This document shows, piece by piece, positions 18,852 through 28,235 of a DNA stretch of 64,000 nucleotides. The notes below the pieces were generated by a model. It searched no databases. It was not told the DNA's origin and saw only the letters and a program-made list of their open reading frames with translations. A program made the translations under genes and the position numbers. Source of the stretch: Ignavibacteriota bacterium. Its GTDB lineage: Bacteria; Bacteroidota; Ignavibacteria; Tepidaquicellales; Tepidaquicellaceae. How positions within the stretch are numbered: the first letter of the stretch is position 1; each line of letters starts with the position of its first letter. The stretch covers positions 1 to 64,000 of the forward strand of contig JAPLFJ010000051.1 in the NCBI GenBank assembly GCA_026390735.1. The letters run 5' to 3'.

Positions 18852-19988
18852 TTATTTATTACCAAAAGCTATTCCCGTTAAAGTTTGATTCACGTGAACA
18901 AACTGACACTGCTCACCGTAAGAATTAAACCCTATAATATTTTCAGACGAAAGGATTTTGTTCATCTCATCTGTCAGGTTGTTTTGTTCAACCTCCAGTC
19001 TTCGAAGAATACAATCGAATGCTATGATTAAACTTATGCTTCCCAACTCTTTTTTAATTTCTATTAACTGAGATTTAAGATTATTAAGAATGTCATTTCC
19101 CTTTGCAACGGTTAAAACCAATCCGACATCAATTGCACAGAAGAAAGTAAGACTGTAATCGTCGTTCATTTTCCCTATGGAACGAATGTACCAGTTGCCG
19201 CCAACGTTCAGCATTACGGGGTATTTAGCAAATATCTGAGTGTCGAGTTCTTTTACGTCGATACCGAGAATCTTAGCGTATTCGAGAGCAGCTTTCTCAC
19301 CGTTTATTTCATAAACAATCCTTGTAGTAGTATCGGCATCGGTAATCACGAGTTTCTTTTCAGTGGGTTCAAAGTGCTGTGTTTTAAAGGAGATAAATGG
19401 AATCTCAGTTTCTATTATAAGCAGTTCAGCGGAATTTTGTTTAAAGTCACCGTCATCATAAATATGTGTACTAATAAAACGTAAGTCATCAGCTGAAGAC
19501 CCGCCGACAATCTCAACTGTATCAAGATATTTTGAAAGCAGTGCTATCATTTTATCTTCCTGAAGGGAAAGCCCGTCAATAATGAGCAATCCGAGATACT
19601 TAGCGTTTTTCAACTCCGAGCCTTTAAGCAAATCGTAAAACTCTTTAGAAATCTTTTTTGCATATTCAGAATCAAAATCAGTTACATCGTTAATACGGAA
19701 TCTGTGGAACTTCATCTTTGTGGAGGAGATTCCTGTGGCAACGATACTGCTTTTTGTGTAGCCTGCAGAAGAAATTTCACCTGAAGTAGTACAGCAAAAC
19801 ACACGTTCACCGAAAACTTTTTTGATTTCGGTTCCGAGGGATTTCAGGTCATAATTGGAGGAGCAAAAAATCAAACTGTACTGGTCTTTGCCGATAAAAG
19901 TATCTTTATAGATCTGGGAAACAGCTTCGACCGGGTTTTGGCTAAACGAAATACCGTTTTTAACAATAATATCATCCATAATGGGCAA
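18852..19988 (-). CDS. FIST-domain sensory protein
   Basis: This 378-residue protein matches the FIST_N/FIST_C architecture: an N-terminal part (CTTSGEISSAGYTKSSIVATG, VGGSSADDLRF) and a C-terminal part from about 225 with FDCILRRLEVEQ and GFNSYGEQCQFVHVNQTLTG. FIST domains are cytoplasmic small-ligand sensors, proposed to bind amino acids, and are commonly next to signal-transduction genes. It is the first gene of a three-gene operon with two histidine kinases. The start MPIMDD has a second possible Met at position 4. Confidence 0.9.
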   Translation of the reverse strand: MPIMDDIIVKNGISFSQNPVEAVSQIYKDTFIGKDQYSLIFCSSNYDLKSLGTEIKKVFGERVFCCTTSGEISSAGYTKSSIVATGISSTKMKFHRFRINDVTDFDSEYAKKISKEFYDLLKGSELKNAKYLGLLIIDGLSLQEDKMIALLSKYLDTVEIVGGSSADDLRFISTHIYDDGDFKQNSAELLIIETEIPFISFKTQHFEPTEKKLVITDADTTTRIVYEINGEKAALEYAKILGIDVKELDTQIFAKYPVMLNVGGNWYIRSIGKMNDDYSLTFFCAIDVGLVLTVAKGNDILNNLKSQLIEIKKELGSISLIIAFDCILRRLEVEQNNLTDEMNKILSSENIIGFNSYGEQCQFVHVNQTLTGIAFGNK

Positions 19989-20108
19989 TAAGGTTTAGAT
20001 GTGTAATAAAGTAATTATAAAATAATATATCGGTTTTTTCAAGTATATAATTTGTGAAGGGGGAAGTTTGATAGGGCGAAAATGTAGTATTTTGCGGAAG
20101 AGAAAAAA

Positions 20109-20175
20109 CAGCACACTGATAAAAAACGATTAGAACTGATCTGCACTGATAAAAGATTTTTTCAGGGTTCAAAAG
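20109..20175. repeat. Dispersed intergenic repeat, family A
   Basis: The block GCACACTGATAAAAAACGAT, TAGAACTGATCTGCACTGAT and AAAAGATTTTTTCAGGG is one copy of the repeat also seen near 28276, 32396 and 44360. The first 100 bases of the gap (19989-20108) hold nothing else recognisable. Confidence 0.75.
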
Positions 20176-20282
20176 AAGGTTTAAATGCAGAGATATTTAG
20201 TATAAGAGGCAAATACACTGGTTTGATGACGATTGTTTTATACATATACATAGGGGAAATCGAAAATTTGTAACAAGGTGTA

Positions 20283-20387
20283 ATCCCTGAGGAGATAAGA
20301 AGTCTTCATTCCTACTGATATATAATCCCTAAAGGGATAAGAAATATTTCTATGTTCAAACTACTAAGGTTTAATCCCTAAAGGGAT
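20283..20387. repeat. Cluster of three short palindromes, ATCCCTAAAGGGAT type
   Basis: Three units lie at 20283-20296 (degenerate, ATCCCTGAGGAGAT), 20325-20338 and 20374-20387 (both ATCCCTAAAGGGAT), spaced 42 and 49 bp apart and each followed by AAGA. The intervening DNA is AT-rich and only loosely similar. A related palindrome, AATCCCT-TC-AGGGATT, sits at the end of rpmI (33671-33686). The layout resembles REP/BIME-type palindromic clusters rather than CRISPR, since spacers are not unique protospacer-like sequences and no cas genes are near. Confidence 0.7.
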
Positions 20388-20463
20388 AAGAGATATTTAT
20401 TTCTTCACCTACTATAGTTTAAAAATCTCTACAGTCAGGGATTAGACTCATAAACACATGGGC

Positions 20464-20502
20464 TTTATATCCTTCCCATGCTGAGCTTGGGAAAGATATA
20501 AA
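20464..20502 (-). terminator. Long hairpin downstream of a T9SS cargo gene (family D repeat)
   Basis: TTTATATC-c-TTCCCA pairs with TGGGAA-a-GATATAAA around a 9-base loop, a stem of about 14 bp with one mismatch, abutting the stop codon of the upstream minus-strand gene. The core TTCCCA...TGGGAA also occurs at 36912-36938 and 49722-49746, so this is a dispersed hairpin that may have been recruited as a transcript end. No strong T run follows. Confidence 0.5.
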
Positions 20503-21996
20503 CTATTTAATCATAAGCATTCGTTTTGTCTGAACGAATTCATCAGTCTGAATTTTGTAGAAATAAACACCGCTTGAGAATCTTTCGCCATTCCAGATAG
20601 TTTGATACGTACCTGTCTGCAACTTTTCATTAACAAGCACTTCCAGTTCTTTTCCTGTTATATCACAGACCGACACCTTCACAATCGTTGTTTTTGATAA
20701 TGCAAATTTTATTGTTGTTGAAGGATTAAATGGGTTTGGATAGTTTTGCGAAAGGGAAAATGATGACGGTATCTCAATGCTGATGTTATTTACAGAGACA
20801 ACACTATCCGGGTTTGTGTAGGAGCGAACATTCAGGTACATTTGGGGATGACCACCTAATCGGGTGTCCCGCCAGAGATTAATGTATTTTTTATTGATAA
20901 GTAGAATATCATTGCCAGTCTTGGGAATGTTTAGAAATTGGTTAGAGGCAAGGAAATAAGTACCGATAGGATTATCGTTTTTATCTATTCTTAAGTTATA
21001 CATACCACTACCGCTTACAGCAACGCTAATAAGAAAAATAAGATTACCGTCTTCATCAGAACTTAATTGATAATCATAAGAGTTGATGTTTATTATTTTA
21101 TTGATACCAATTTTATTACCGTTTTTATTGAATCTCTGGTATTTAATTCTTGCGACACCTGAACTGTAAGGTATTTCTTTAAAGCCGACAACAAAATTGC
21201 CTGAAGAATCAAATGCAACATCAGGATAAGACCGATCATCTATAGTATCTGAACCATTTTCATTAACCTGAACATTATTTCCGATTTGTATCCCGTTTGG
21301 AGAATACATTTGACAATAAATGGTTTTAGGGTATAAATTTACGGAACCCAACCAAGAAATTACAAAACTACCGTTATTGTTGACGGCTATGGACGGATTT
21401 CCATAGCTGTTATTCTGGTTCACTTTAACATTGTTACCTATCTTTACTCCATTAGGATCTACAATCTGAAAATAAACATTTGGCTTGGCTGAATTGGGGA
21501 TAGCGTAATCGAATGTGACAATGAATCTGTTGGTTGAATCGGTTCCAATATTATAATCCGGGACAAATCCAATTATTGTATCGTTTAGTTGTATTTCGGG
21601 TGATATGGGGACTCCATTTTTATTATATATTCTCAGTAAAATTATGGGGCCAAATGGGTTAGTTGACTTACCTGTCCATACTATCCCAAAAGAACCATCT
21701 TTTCTTACAGATACAAAAGGCTTGCTTTCATAACCAGAAGTAGAATTTAAACTGAAATTTCCACCAACTCTATTGAATAAAATATCGAAAATTTGAAAAA
21801 AACCTTTCCTTTCCCCCACTCCATTATTCACTTCCCAAGTTACTACAGTATTTCCTATAGTGTTTGAAGATACTGAAGAATAAAATTTGCCAGTAGTAAA
21901 TATATTAGTGTCCAGATTCACTTTCATATCATTTACAAGTTGAGAAAAAAGAACGTTCGGAATTAATATTGATAGAATTATTATTATTTTTTTCAT
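20503..21996 (-). CDS. Secreted repeat protein with T9SS sorting domain
   Basis: This 497-residue protein has a signal peptide (MKKIIIILSILIPNVLFSQ). Residues 20-390 hold repeated beta motifs of the type GNNVKVNQN / GNFVVGFKE / NKNGNKIG, suggesting a propeller-like fold. A C-terminal T9SS type A domain is present (NYPNPFNPSTTIKFALSKT, terminal KRMLMIK). It is 127 bp downstream of the metalloprotease gene but separated from it by a good terminator, so it probably has its own promoter. No enzymatic motif is visible; the family is not recognised. Confidence 0.8.
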   Translation of the reverse strand: MKKIIIILSILIPNVLFSQLVNDMKVNLDTNIFTTGKFYSSVSSNTIGNTVVTWEVNNGVGERKGFFQIFDILFNRVGGNFSLNSTSGYESKPFVSVRKDGSFGIVWTGKSTNPFGPIILLRIYNKNGVPISPEIQLNDTIIGFVPDYNIGTDSTNRFIVTFDYAIPNSAKPNVYFQIVDPNGVKIGNNVKVNQNNSYGNPSIAVNNNGSFVISWLGSVNLYPKTIYCQMYSPNGIQIGNNVQVNENGSDTIDDRSYPDVAFDSSGNFVVGFKEIPYSSGVARIKYQRFNKNGNKIGINKIININSYDYQLSSDEDGNLIFLISVAVSGSGMYNLRIDKNDNPIGTYFLASNQFLNIPKTGNDILLINKKYINLWRDTRLGGHPQMYLNVRSYTNPDSVVSVNNISIEIPSSFSLSQNYPNPFNPSTTIKFALSKTTIVKVSVCDITGKELEVLVNEKLQTGTYQTIWNGERFSSGVYFYKIQTDEFVQTKRMLMIK

Positions 21997-22081
21997 TTAC
22001 TTATTGTTTCTTAAATTTATTAATTAAAAGTTAACTATATTTAGTTTAACGAAAAATGATTAAACATTTTCAATATTTATA

Positions 22082-22106
22082 AAGGGGGCAATATTAATGC
22101 CCCCTT
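22082..22106 (-). terminator. Intrinsic terminator of the metalloprotease gene
   Basis: AAGGGGGCA (22082-22090) and TGCCCCCTT (22098-22106) form a perfect GC-rich 9-bp stem around a 7-base AT loop. On the minus strand it is followed by TATAAATATT. It lies 17 bp after the metalloprotease stop codon and 86 bp ahead of the next start. Confidence 0.75.
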
Positions 22107-22123
22107 CTTTGTTAATTAGATTA

Positions 22124-25100
22124 TCATTTAATATAAACCATCATCTTTGTTTGAATAAAATTGCCTGCTTTAATTCTGTAAAAATATATTCCAGAGGATA
22201 AATCAGAGACACTGAAAGTTATTGAATAATAACCTGCTTTTTTAACGTCATTAACAATAGTCTTTATTTCTCTACTCGTAACATCGAATATTTTCAAGGT
22301 AACCATATTATCTTTCGGTAATGCATATCTAATCGTTGTCGTTGGGTTGAACGGGTTAGGATAGTTTTGAGAAAGCGAATATACCTTTGGAAGATTGTTC
22401 TCTACATCTGATTTTTCTTTCGTTTTGTATTCTTCATTTCTATTTGGAGGAACATTAGGCACATAATTATTAATTAATACATTATACATCATTTTATCTT
22501 TAATTATTTCTTTAATTTGCTCAAGCGATTTATTCTTTAAAACATTTATGTCAGTTGGAATCCTTTTCAAAAGAAAATCATATTTTGAAGTATTTACTGT
22601 CTTAGTAGCAGATTGTTTTTTAGAACTAATTTTATTATTAGAAGATATCTTCGAGAAACCAGAAACATTACTTAAGTCTGACTTTAAAAGATTAAATATC
22701 TCCGGTAAAGGAATGTTGTTATTTCCCACACCATAATTATCACCACCAGAAGAGCTATCCAGTAAACTTAAAATCCCGAGTTTATCAATGTTTGCATACA
22801 TTAGTTCATAAGGGTTTGATGGGCTTGAAATAATAGAATCAAGACTAACTAATGCACTATGCAACTCTGTATTTATTACATTTGATTCGATTTTCAGACC
22901 TCTGAAATACTTTTTGAGTAATGTATCGTTACTGTTTGCATTAATTAAATTCTCATAATAAGCAGGAAGTGAAGAAATTCCCGAACCATCCAAATATTTA
23001 TTGGTATAATACAAACGGGAACCCACTTTTTGGAATGCCTTACTTCCTCCAAGGGATGTCAACTGCTGGGAATAATTAGCAGCATTAACATAATTACCAT
23101 TTATTCCAGAAGTCAAAGCATTTCCCAATATCAATGTTTGTTGAGGCATATATGAATTATCATCATTTACAGTGGTAATTTGACAATTCGAAGGAGGTGC
23201 TGGAATAGTATATAAAAAAGGAATATAATTAAAGTATTCAAAAGGGTATAATTTATCACCGGGATTTGGAATCACTCCCCAATAATTATTCTTACACTCA
23301 ATAACTTCTGATGGAGTCCACCCTTGGTTTTCAATATAGATTAAATAATATTCACTGTTAACATTATCTTCAATTATGTTATATCCATCATTCATTAATA
23401 AATTATTTTTTGCATTTTCCGTATTGAAGATATAGATTTCATGACCCGAATTATTGTAAAAGTGATTATATCCGGCTAAATTATTAGTTTCACTAATTGA
23501 ATATGCCGGAGACATAATGGGATAAGAATTGTTAGATAAGGACATTCCAATTCCATTTGTGTGAACTACATTTTGGTAAAGAACAGGTTGAGAATTATCA
23601 AGCACTATACCTTCATAGCAATTAGAGATTGTATTACAGTTATAAGAACCGCCGGAAGAATAACTGACAATTCCAATTTCCTGAGCGGCATTTCCGCCAT
23701 GAATTGTATTATTTTTAACAGTCGGCATATTACAATTAAACAAAGCTATGCCAGTCCACTTAGTATGTGACATATCATTATTTTCGATTGAGATAGTATT
23801 AGTATTTAAGACCCATATATGAATTGGAGCATTATTACCATTAGGATAGAAAGTATTACCATATACACGACCGTTATCAGTTATATTGTTAAACACATAA
23901 CCATTAATTGTCAAATCCTGATTTAAGTTATCAAAAGTGCAATTTGATATTTTTAAATCATTGGTTAAACCGTTTAGATTTAATCCCTTTGTTGCTCCTT
24001 TGATTGTCACACCGTTGAAGTTTATTCCTCCGCCTTCTAATTTTATTCCTTGCCAAATGCTTCCATCATATGGTTTCAAAATTAAAGTTGGGTCGTTTGT
24101 TAAATTGCAATTAGAAAAAACAACATTTGCATTAATCCCAAAAATACACGGCTGAGCCATCTTAATATTTGCGTCAGTAAGATTAATACTCGCTTGCGGG
24201 GTTGTAGAAATTTTATAAAGAATAGTATATAAACCATTAATATATAATTTGTTAATTAAACAATTATTCAATATAATTTCGGGATTTGTTTGATTAGGAT
24301 AATCGGTAGTTATGTTTTCTATTTCAACAGGAACAGGAATAGGAGGATTTAATAAATATTTAATGTTTATAATATTCCTTGCATCTTCAACATTTTCAAA
24401 ATGCACATTCTTGAAAACAGCTCCATCTACTTCGTCAAGGGTTGAAAAAGTAGCATTAAGCATTCCCATATAATTACAGAAATATGATTCATATTGGTTT
24501 TCATATCCTGTGCTTGCAAATATTATTTTATTATTTTCGTCCCCTATTGCCTTTATTCCTGCAAAATTCATACTACTTCCAGGTGCCATATCAATTCTTG
24601 AACCGGGGTAGACTCTGAAATATTCAAAAGTGTTTTCTTTGTGAAAGAAGGTCCTTCCCGTAAGATGTGTTATCTTATTACCTACAGTGCCTCCTCTGAA
24701 ATCAATAATTGTATGGTTGTATTGAGGTGGAGTAGAAATTGCATAGTTTAACTGAAATTTCATATTACTGTTAACATCCAAATCATTTATTTGAAAAATA
24801 TTAGAAACATTTATTCCTGTTTTTAAACCCTCTTGTGAGTATGATCTGTTTTGAAGGAAATCATAAAATATTGGATTTTGCAAATCATTATCATATGCAA
24901 AATAAAACTCCGGATCCCCAAAACTACCTTCTACCGATTCGAGTGAGACGTTTTCATCGGGAACAATAAGTTTTATTCGTTCATCCTGACCAACACCAGT
25001 TGATGGAAAATCTTTATAAGGTGAAAAATGCCAGATTAGCAGACCGCCTTTAAAGGTACTATTTAATAAAATGTCGTTCTCAATTTTTTCATCAAACCCT

Positions 25101-26341
25101 AACCTTCTTCTATTTTCTACTACATAACATTCACCTGATAAATGGTCAGGAGCCCCGGCTGGATTACCATAAATTGTTATAATCCCAACCTGACTACTTG
25201 TTTCAACTGGTTGAAGATTTACAAAATTATGACCAGTAATATTTTGGTTCAGATGAATTGGTGTAACCCAACCTTCCATTAATTTGAAAATAGGGTTTGG
25301 ATGTGAGGGACAATTTACATCCTTTGTTTGTCGTGGATTCATAAGACAGTTTGTACCCCCCACTGCATGAGCCCAATGAAATTCAGCATGGGCAACTTCA
25401 TGTGCTATGCAACTTATACCATCTATCACTCCATTGTCTGATATTATATTATCATACATACCTCTAACAAATGATGATTTTGTAGGAATATCTGCATATC
25501 CTTTTATTTGATTATGCCCACCTGCAAACACATAAATTATTAAACCACTATATCGTCTGACATCAAAATCTATTTCACCATTAATATAAGCATTTATTGT
25601 CGCAGTTCTGGCATCGATAAAAAATGTGTCGGAATTTTGATCTGAATGCATAGTATCATAATTTTTAAAATAACTATTGCTCCAACTTGTACCGTATTTG
25701 TTTTTTGGTAACATTATGCTTTGAATGCACTTAACTCCGTTAATCGTTATGATTTTATTGACTATTCCTGTTCTATACATATCCTCTGTTTCATTTGGAT
25801 GTGTTTCCGCAGGGTAAATATTAAAATTATTTGCAGATACTTCTTTCCAGTAATCTCTGAGACTACCATACGCTTCAAAGCTTAAATCTGGGTTAGTCGT
25901 ATAACGATGCGTTTCATAATCGGGATGTTTGTCCGCCTTATAAAATTTGTTTTCAGAAAAAAACATATTCCATCTATTAGCGTATGAATATTTAAATAAT
26001 TTAGCATAATAATTTTGCGATATTTTAATTGGAGTTGTAGTATTAATTTGGCCAAGCTCTCCTACTGCATCATAATTTCCATAATAGTTTTTAATTGCCT
26101 GAAGCTCTTCATATGTTTCTGGAATTTTACTGTTAGTTCCCGGTACTCTTCCGTCAGGGAAATCAAGATAAACAACTACCACTTCACTTGATCGATTTTT
26201 AGTACTTCCGTCCTGATTAAATGCATCATAATCTTGCCTTGGAATATAATTAGCACCTTTTATAAAATCGTTGTAATATACTTCTTGTTGAGCAAACAAT
26301 AGAATGGGGGAAAACAACAAAAATGAAACTCCCCGCCGCAA
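22124..26341 (-). CDS. Large secreted M6-like metalloprotease with parallel beta-helix and T9SS sorting domain
   Basis: This 1405-residue protein has a hydrophobic leader (VSFLLFSPILLFAQQ), then an M6-like peptidase region with zinc motif HEVAH in CIAHEVAHAEFHWAH and a downstream Met segment (NCLMNPRQT). A long right-handed beta-helix-like region (about 560-1050; NCTFDNLNQ, NNDMSHTKWTGIALFNCN, GIVLDNSQP) follows, and the C-terminus is a T9SS type A domain (NYPNPFNPTTTIRYALPK). It should be an extracellular protease. The start is odd: no ATG fits, and the first usable codon is a TTG inside the palindrome at 26331-26350; a frame stop lies 5 codons further upstream. Confidence 0.82.
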   Translation of the reverse strand: MRRGVSFLLFSPILLFAQQEVYYNDFIKGANYIPRQDYDAFNQDGSTKNRSSEVVVVYLDFPDGRVPGTNSKIPETYEELQAIKNYYGNYDAVGELGQINTTTPIKISQNYYAKLFKYSYANRWNMFFSENKFYKADKHPDYETHRYTTNPDLSFEAYGSLRDYWKEVSANNFNIYPAETHPNETEDMYRTGIVNKIITINGVKCIQSIMLPKNKYGTSWSNSYFKNYDTMHSDQNSDTFFIDARTATINAYINGEIDFDVRRYSGLIIYVFAGGHNQIKGYADIPTKSSFVRGMYDNIISDNGVIDGISCIAHEVAHAEFHWAHAVGGTNCLMNPRQTKDVNCPSHPNPIFKLMEGWVTPIHLNQNITGHNFVNLQPVETSSQVGIITIYGNPAGAPDHLSGECYVVENRRRLGFDEKIENDILLNSTFKGGLLIWHFSPYKDFPSTGVGQDERIKLIVPDENVSLESVEGSFGDPEFYFAYDNDLQNPIFYDFLQNRSYSQEGLKTGINVSNIFQINDLDVNSNMKFQLNYAISTPPQYNHTIIDFRGGTVGNKITHLTGRTFFHKENTFEYFRVYPGSRIDMAPGSSMNFAGIKAIGDENNKIIFASTGYENQYESYFCNYMGMLNATFSTLDEVDGAVFKNVHFENVEDARNIINIKYLLNPPIPVPVEIENITTDYPNQTNPEIILNNCLINKLYINGLYTILYKISTTPQASINLTDANIKMAQPCIFGINANVVFSNCNLTNDPTLILKPYDGSIWQGIKLEGGGINFNGVTIKGATKGLNLNGLTNDLKISNCTFDNLNQDLTINGYVFNNITDNGRVYGNTFYPNGNNAPIHIWVLNTNTISIENNDMSHTKWTGIALFNCNMPTVKNNTIHGGNAAQEIGIVSYSSGGSYNCNTISNCYEGIVLDNSQPVLYQNVVHTNGIGMSLSNNSYPIMSPAYSISETNNLAGYNHFYNNSGHEIYIFNTENAKNNLLMNDGYNIIEDNVNSEYYLIYIENQGWTPSEVIECKNNYWGVIPNPGDKLYPFEYFNYIPFLYTIPAPPSNCQITTVNDDNSYMPQQTLILGNALTSGINGNYVNAANYSQQLTSLGGSKAFQKVGSRLYYTNKYLDGSGISSLPAYYENLINANSNDTLLKKYFRGLKIESNVINTELHSALVSLDSIISSPSNPYELMYANIDKLGILSLLDSSSGGDNYGVGNNNIPLPEIFNLLKSDLSNVSGFSKISSNNKISSKKQSATKTVNTSKYDFLLKRIPTDINVLKNKSLEQIKEIIKDKMMYNVLINNYVPNVPPNRNEEYKTKEKSDVENNLPKVYSLSQNYPNPFNPTTTIRYALPKDNMVTLKIFDVTSREIKTIVNDVKKAGYYSITFSVSDLSSGIYFYRIKAGNFIQTKMMVYIK

Positions 26342-26397
26342 GCAGCGGGGTATCTATTTATTATATTTGTAAAAACCTTTCGCCGCAAGCGGCGGGG
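26331..26397. repeat. Pair of REP-like palindromes, CCCCGCCGC-type (family G)
   Basis: CCCCGCCGCAAGCAGCGGGG (26331-26350) and CGCCGCAAGCGGCGGGG (26381-26397) are near-identical GC-rich hairpins in AT-rich DNA, 30 bp apart. They resemble REP sequences mobilised by RAYT (TnpA-REP) transposases; no RAYT gene is in the window. The first copy covers the apparent start of the metalloprotease gene. Confidence 0.75.
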
Positions 26398-26402
26398 AAT
26401 TT

Positions 26403-27032
26403 ACCCTAAGAGATTAAAAAAATATGAGTTATAAATTTTTTTGACATACACATTTCAATTTCCTTTATATGAGTTTTAAAAAAGTTTGTTAAATTTATAA
26501 ATAGAACTAAAGAATCAAAGTATCATGAGTTAAGAAATAATATATTTGTTTTTTAAAACATTATAATTCTAATTAACCATAAATTATTCTTTAATTATAC
26601 CTCTAACCTCTTCATACTTTTGATTACGTAAAGACATACTTGATTTGTTATGGTCCTTTTGGCATTACACACTCCTTTTAAGTTTAAGTTATTGAAGAAA
26701 TTTAGTGAGGATAATTGTAAAAAGTATAAATTAGTTGATATATAGATATTTTGATGTTTGAAGTAAAGAAAATACAGGATTAAGCAATGTAAGACGGAAA
26801 TCGTTCCATGCGTGTTTGAATACTCTGTATTATTGTTTGGGGCTAATAACATATATATTTCATCTTTAAGATAATTAGAATATAGCTAATAATGTTTTCT
26901 TTGTTTAAATATACATACAGTACCTTTATACTGTTTATAACGAGTAATCTGTGCTTTGAAATGAAGTAAGAAATGTTCTGTTTTCTTGATGTTGAAAGCA
27001 GAAGTATTCTTTCCCACAAAACACAGATTACT
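26403..27032. other. Gene-free AT-rich stretch
   Basis: I see no supportable gene here. The open frames present (for example 26595-26852 minus) lack a ribosome-binding site and have low-complexity composition. No repeat family, hairpin or tRNA was recognised. Promoters for the divergent or downstream genes could be hidden in it. Confidence 0.5.
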
Positions 27033-27269
27033 TTAATACGCCATATCAAGCTTCTCCGATACCGCTTTCCAGAACTGGTGCCTGAGTCTTGGATGCGGTA
27101 TTTCGCGCAGAGACTTGTATATGGCGTTTGTGATTTTATCACGAGGCAGTTTTGGGTAGAAATCCATTATTGCCTGAATGATGTATGAGATTTCATACAT
27201 TTCCTCGCAGAGGACAAAGTTTGAATCAAACTTTGCCCTGTGGTTTTCGTCTATTTTTTCCCAGCACAT
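27033..27269 (-). CDS. Small protein of unknown function (78 aa)
   Basis: The start is set at the ATG of MCWEKIDENH because AAAGGAAA lies at good spacing before it; an upstream in-frame start would add 15 poorly supported residues. The protein is charged and probably helical (FVLCEEMYEISYIIQAIMDF, LREIPHPRLRHQFWKAVSEK) with no signal peptide. It is the last of three small co-directional genes (27977 to 27033). The family is not recognised. Confidence 0.55.
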   Translation of the reverse strand: MCWEKIDENHRAKFDSNFVLCEEMYEISYIIQAIMDFYPKLPRDKITNAIYKSLREIPHPRLRHQFWKAVSEKLDMAY

Positions 27270-27345
27270 TTTATTTTCCTTTATATTTATTTGTTTTTCA
27301 TTTAATTCGAGCATTGTTTTGTTTAATCCCTATATCAGATATGTT

Positions 27346-27711
27346 TTAAACTGCTTTGCTTATATCCTCATCAAAAGACAAACCGAATATCAGGTTTTTA
27401 ATCATTGGTGCAGTTTTTAAATGTTTTAACAAACGCTTTTCAAGTTTCTTATTTTTGTCAACGCGGACTTCTATGACGTTGTTTTCGTTTATTATAGCGC
27501 AACCGTCGAAGACGTGTATTTTTTTACACGATGACACTTCTACCATACAGCCGTTATAAAATCTGCTGTAGTCTTTTGTCCTGTTAACGAATGAACCTGC
27601 GGTTAATGAAGTGTAAATATTCATTACTTTCCGCGCATCATTATCTTTTATTTCCCAAGCAGGGTTTGCTGCCATGCCATTTAACAGGGCTTCTACTTTT
27701 ATGTTTTTCAT
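27346..27711 (-). CDS. Small protein of unknown function (121 aa)
   Basis: The protein begins MKNIKVEALLNGMAANPAWE and shows an alternating beta pattern (HVFDGCAIINENNVIEVRVD) followed by basic helices. No signal peptide or known motif is seen. It lies 38 bp downstream of the small secreted gene and 76 bp upstream of the 78-residue gene, all in the same direction. The function is unknown; a cytoplasmic binding or regulatory role is possible but unsupported. Confidence 0.55.
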   Translation of the reverse strand: MKNIKVEALLNGMAANPAWEIKDNDARKVMNIYTSLTAGSFVNRTKDYSRFYNGCMVEVSSCKKIHVFDGCAIINENNVIEVRVDKNKKLEKRLLKHLKTAPMIKNLIFGLSFDEDISKAV

Positions 27712-27749
27712 TTATATTTGAATAATGTTTAAAATGATATCAGAGCAAA

Positions 27750-27977
27750 TCAGCCCGAATGACCGACGGCAGATGCCTGAATTATGTTTCCGTCAGAATC
27801 GTAAACTATAATCCAGAGTACTCCGTTAATCCATTGAATTTCGACACTGATTTCTCCGTTAAGTTGCTGTGTAATTGTATTAATGTTTCCGTCTTCAGCT
27901 TTTACGGTATTTGAAATACCGAACGATAAAGTTGATATAGTTATCAACATTCCCAGTAAAACAGATTTAAGTTTCAT
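27750..27977 (-). CDS. Small secreted protein of unknown function (75 aa)
   Basis: A signal peptide (MKLKSVLLGMLITISTLSFG, then ISNTVKA) is followed by about 45 mature residues with two beta-hairpin-like stretches (GEISVEIQWINGVLWIIVYD, DGNIIQASAV) and the C-terminus GHSG. GGAAG precedes the ATG at good spacing. It is the first gene of a three-gene string of unknown proteins. It could be a small periplasmic factor; nothing recognisable points to a bacteriocin. Confidence 0.55.
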   Translation of the reverse strand: MKLKSVLLGMLITISTLSFGISNTVKAEDGNINTITQQLNGEISVEIQWINGVLWIIVYDSDGNIIQASAVGHSG

Positions 27978-28235
27978 AATTTAACTTCCATAGGTTTTAA
28001 TTTTAAAAGGTGTAAATTATGACAAAGTTTGTTATTTCACAAATATTTAATTGGCCAAAAAATGGTCGAACAATAAGAATGTTTTTTTATGATACCGGAT
28101 ATTGTTATGTTTTGGGGCTGTTTTGGCTGTTTTCCGTATGTTTTGGGAAGTGAAAAAAACACGCCGAGATTGTTCAAAAGTTTTTTTTGTAAATGGGGGT
28201 ATGGTCAACAAATTTAAATATTTGGAAAAGATTTT

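Noticed and set aside
20283-20387. CRISPR-like array of palindromic repeats
   Set aside because: Repeats are only 14 bp, one copy is degenerate, spacers are loosely similar to each other, and no cas gene is present.
26595-26852. 85-codon minus-strand ORF in the gene-poor gap
   Set aside because: Low-complexity composition, no SD and no recognisable motif.
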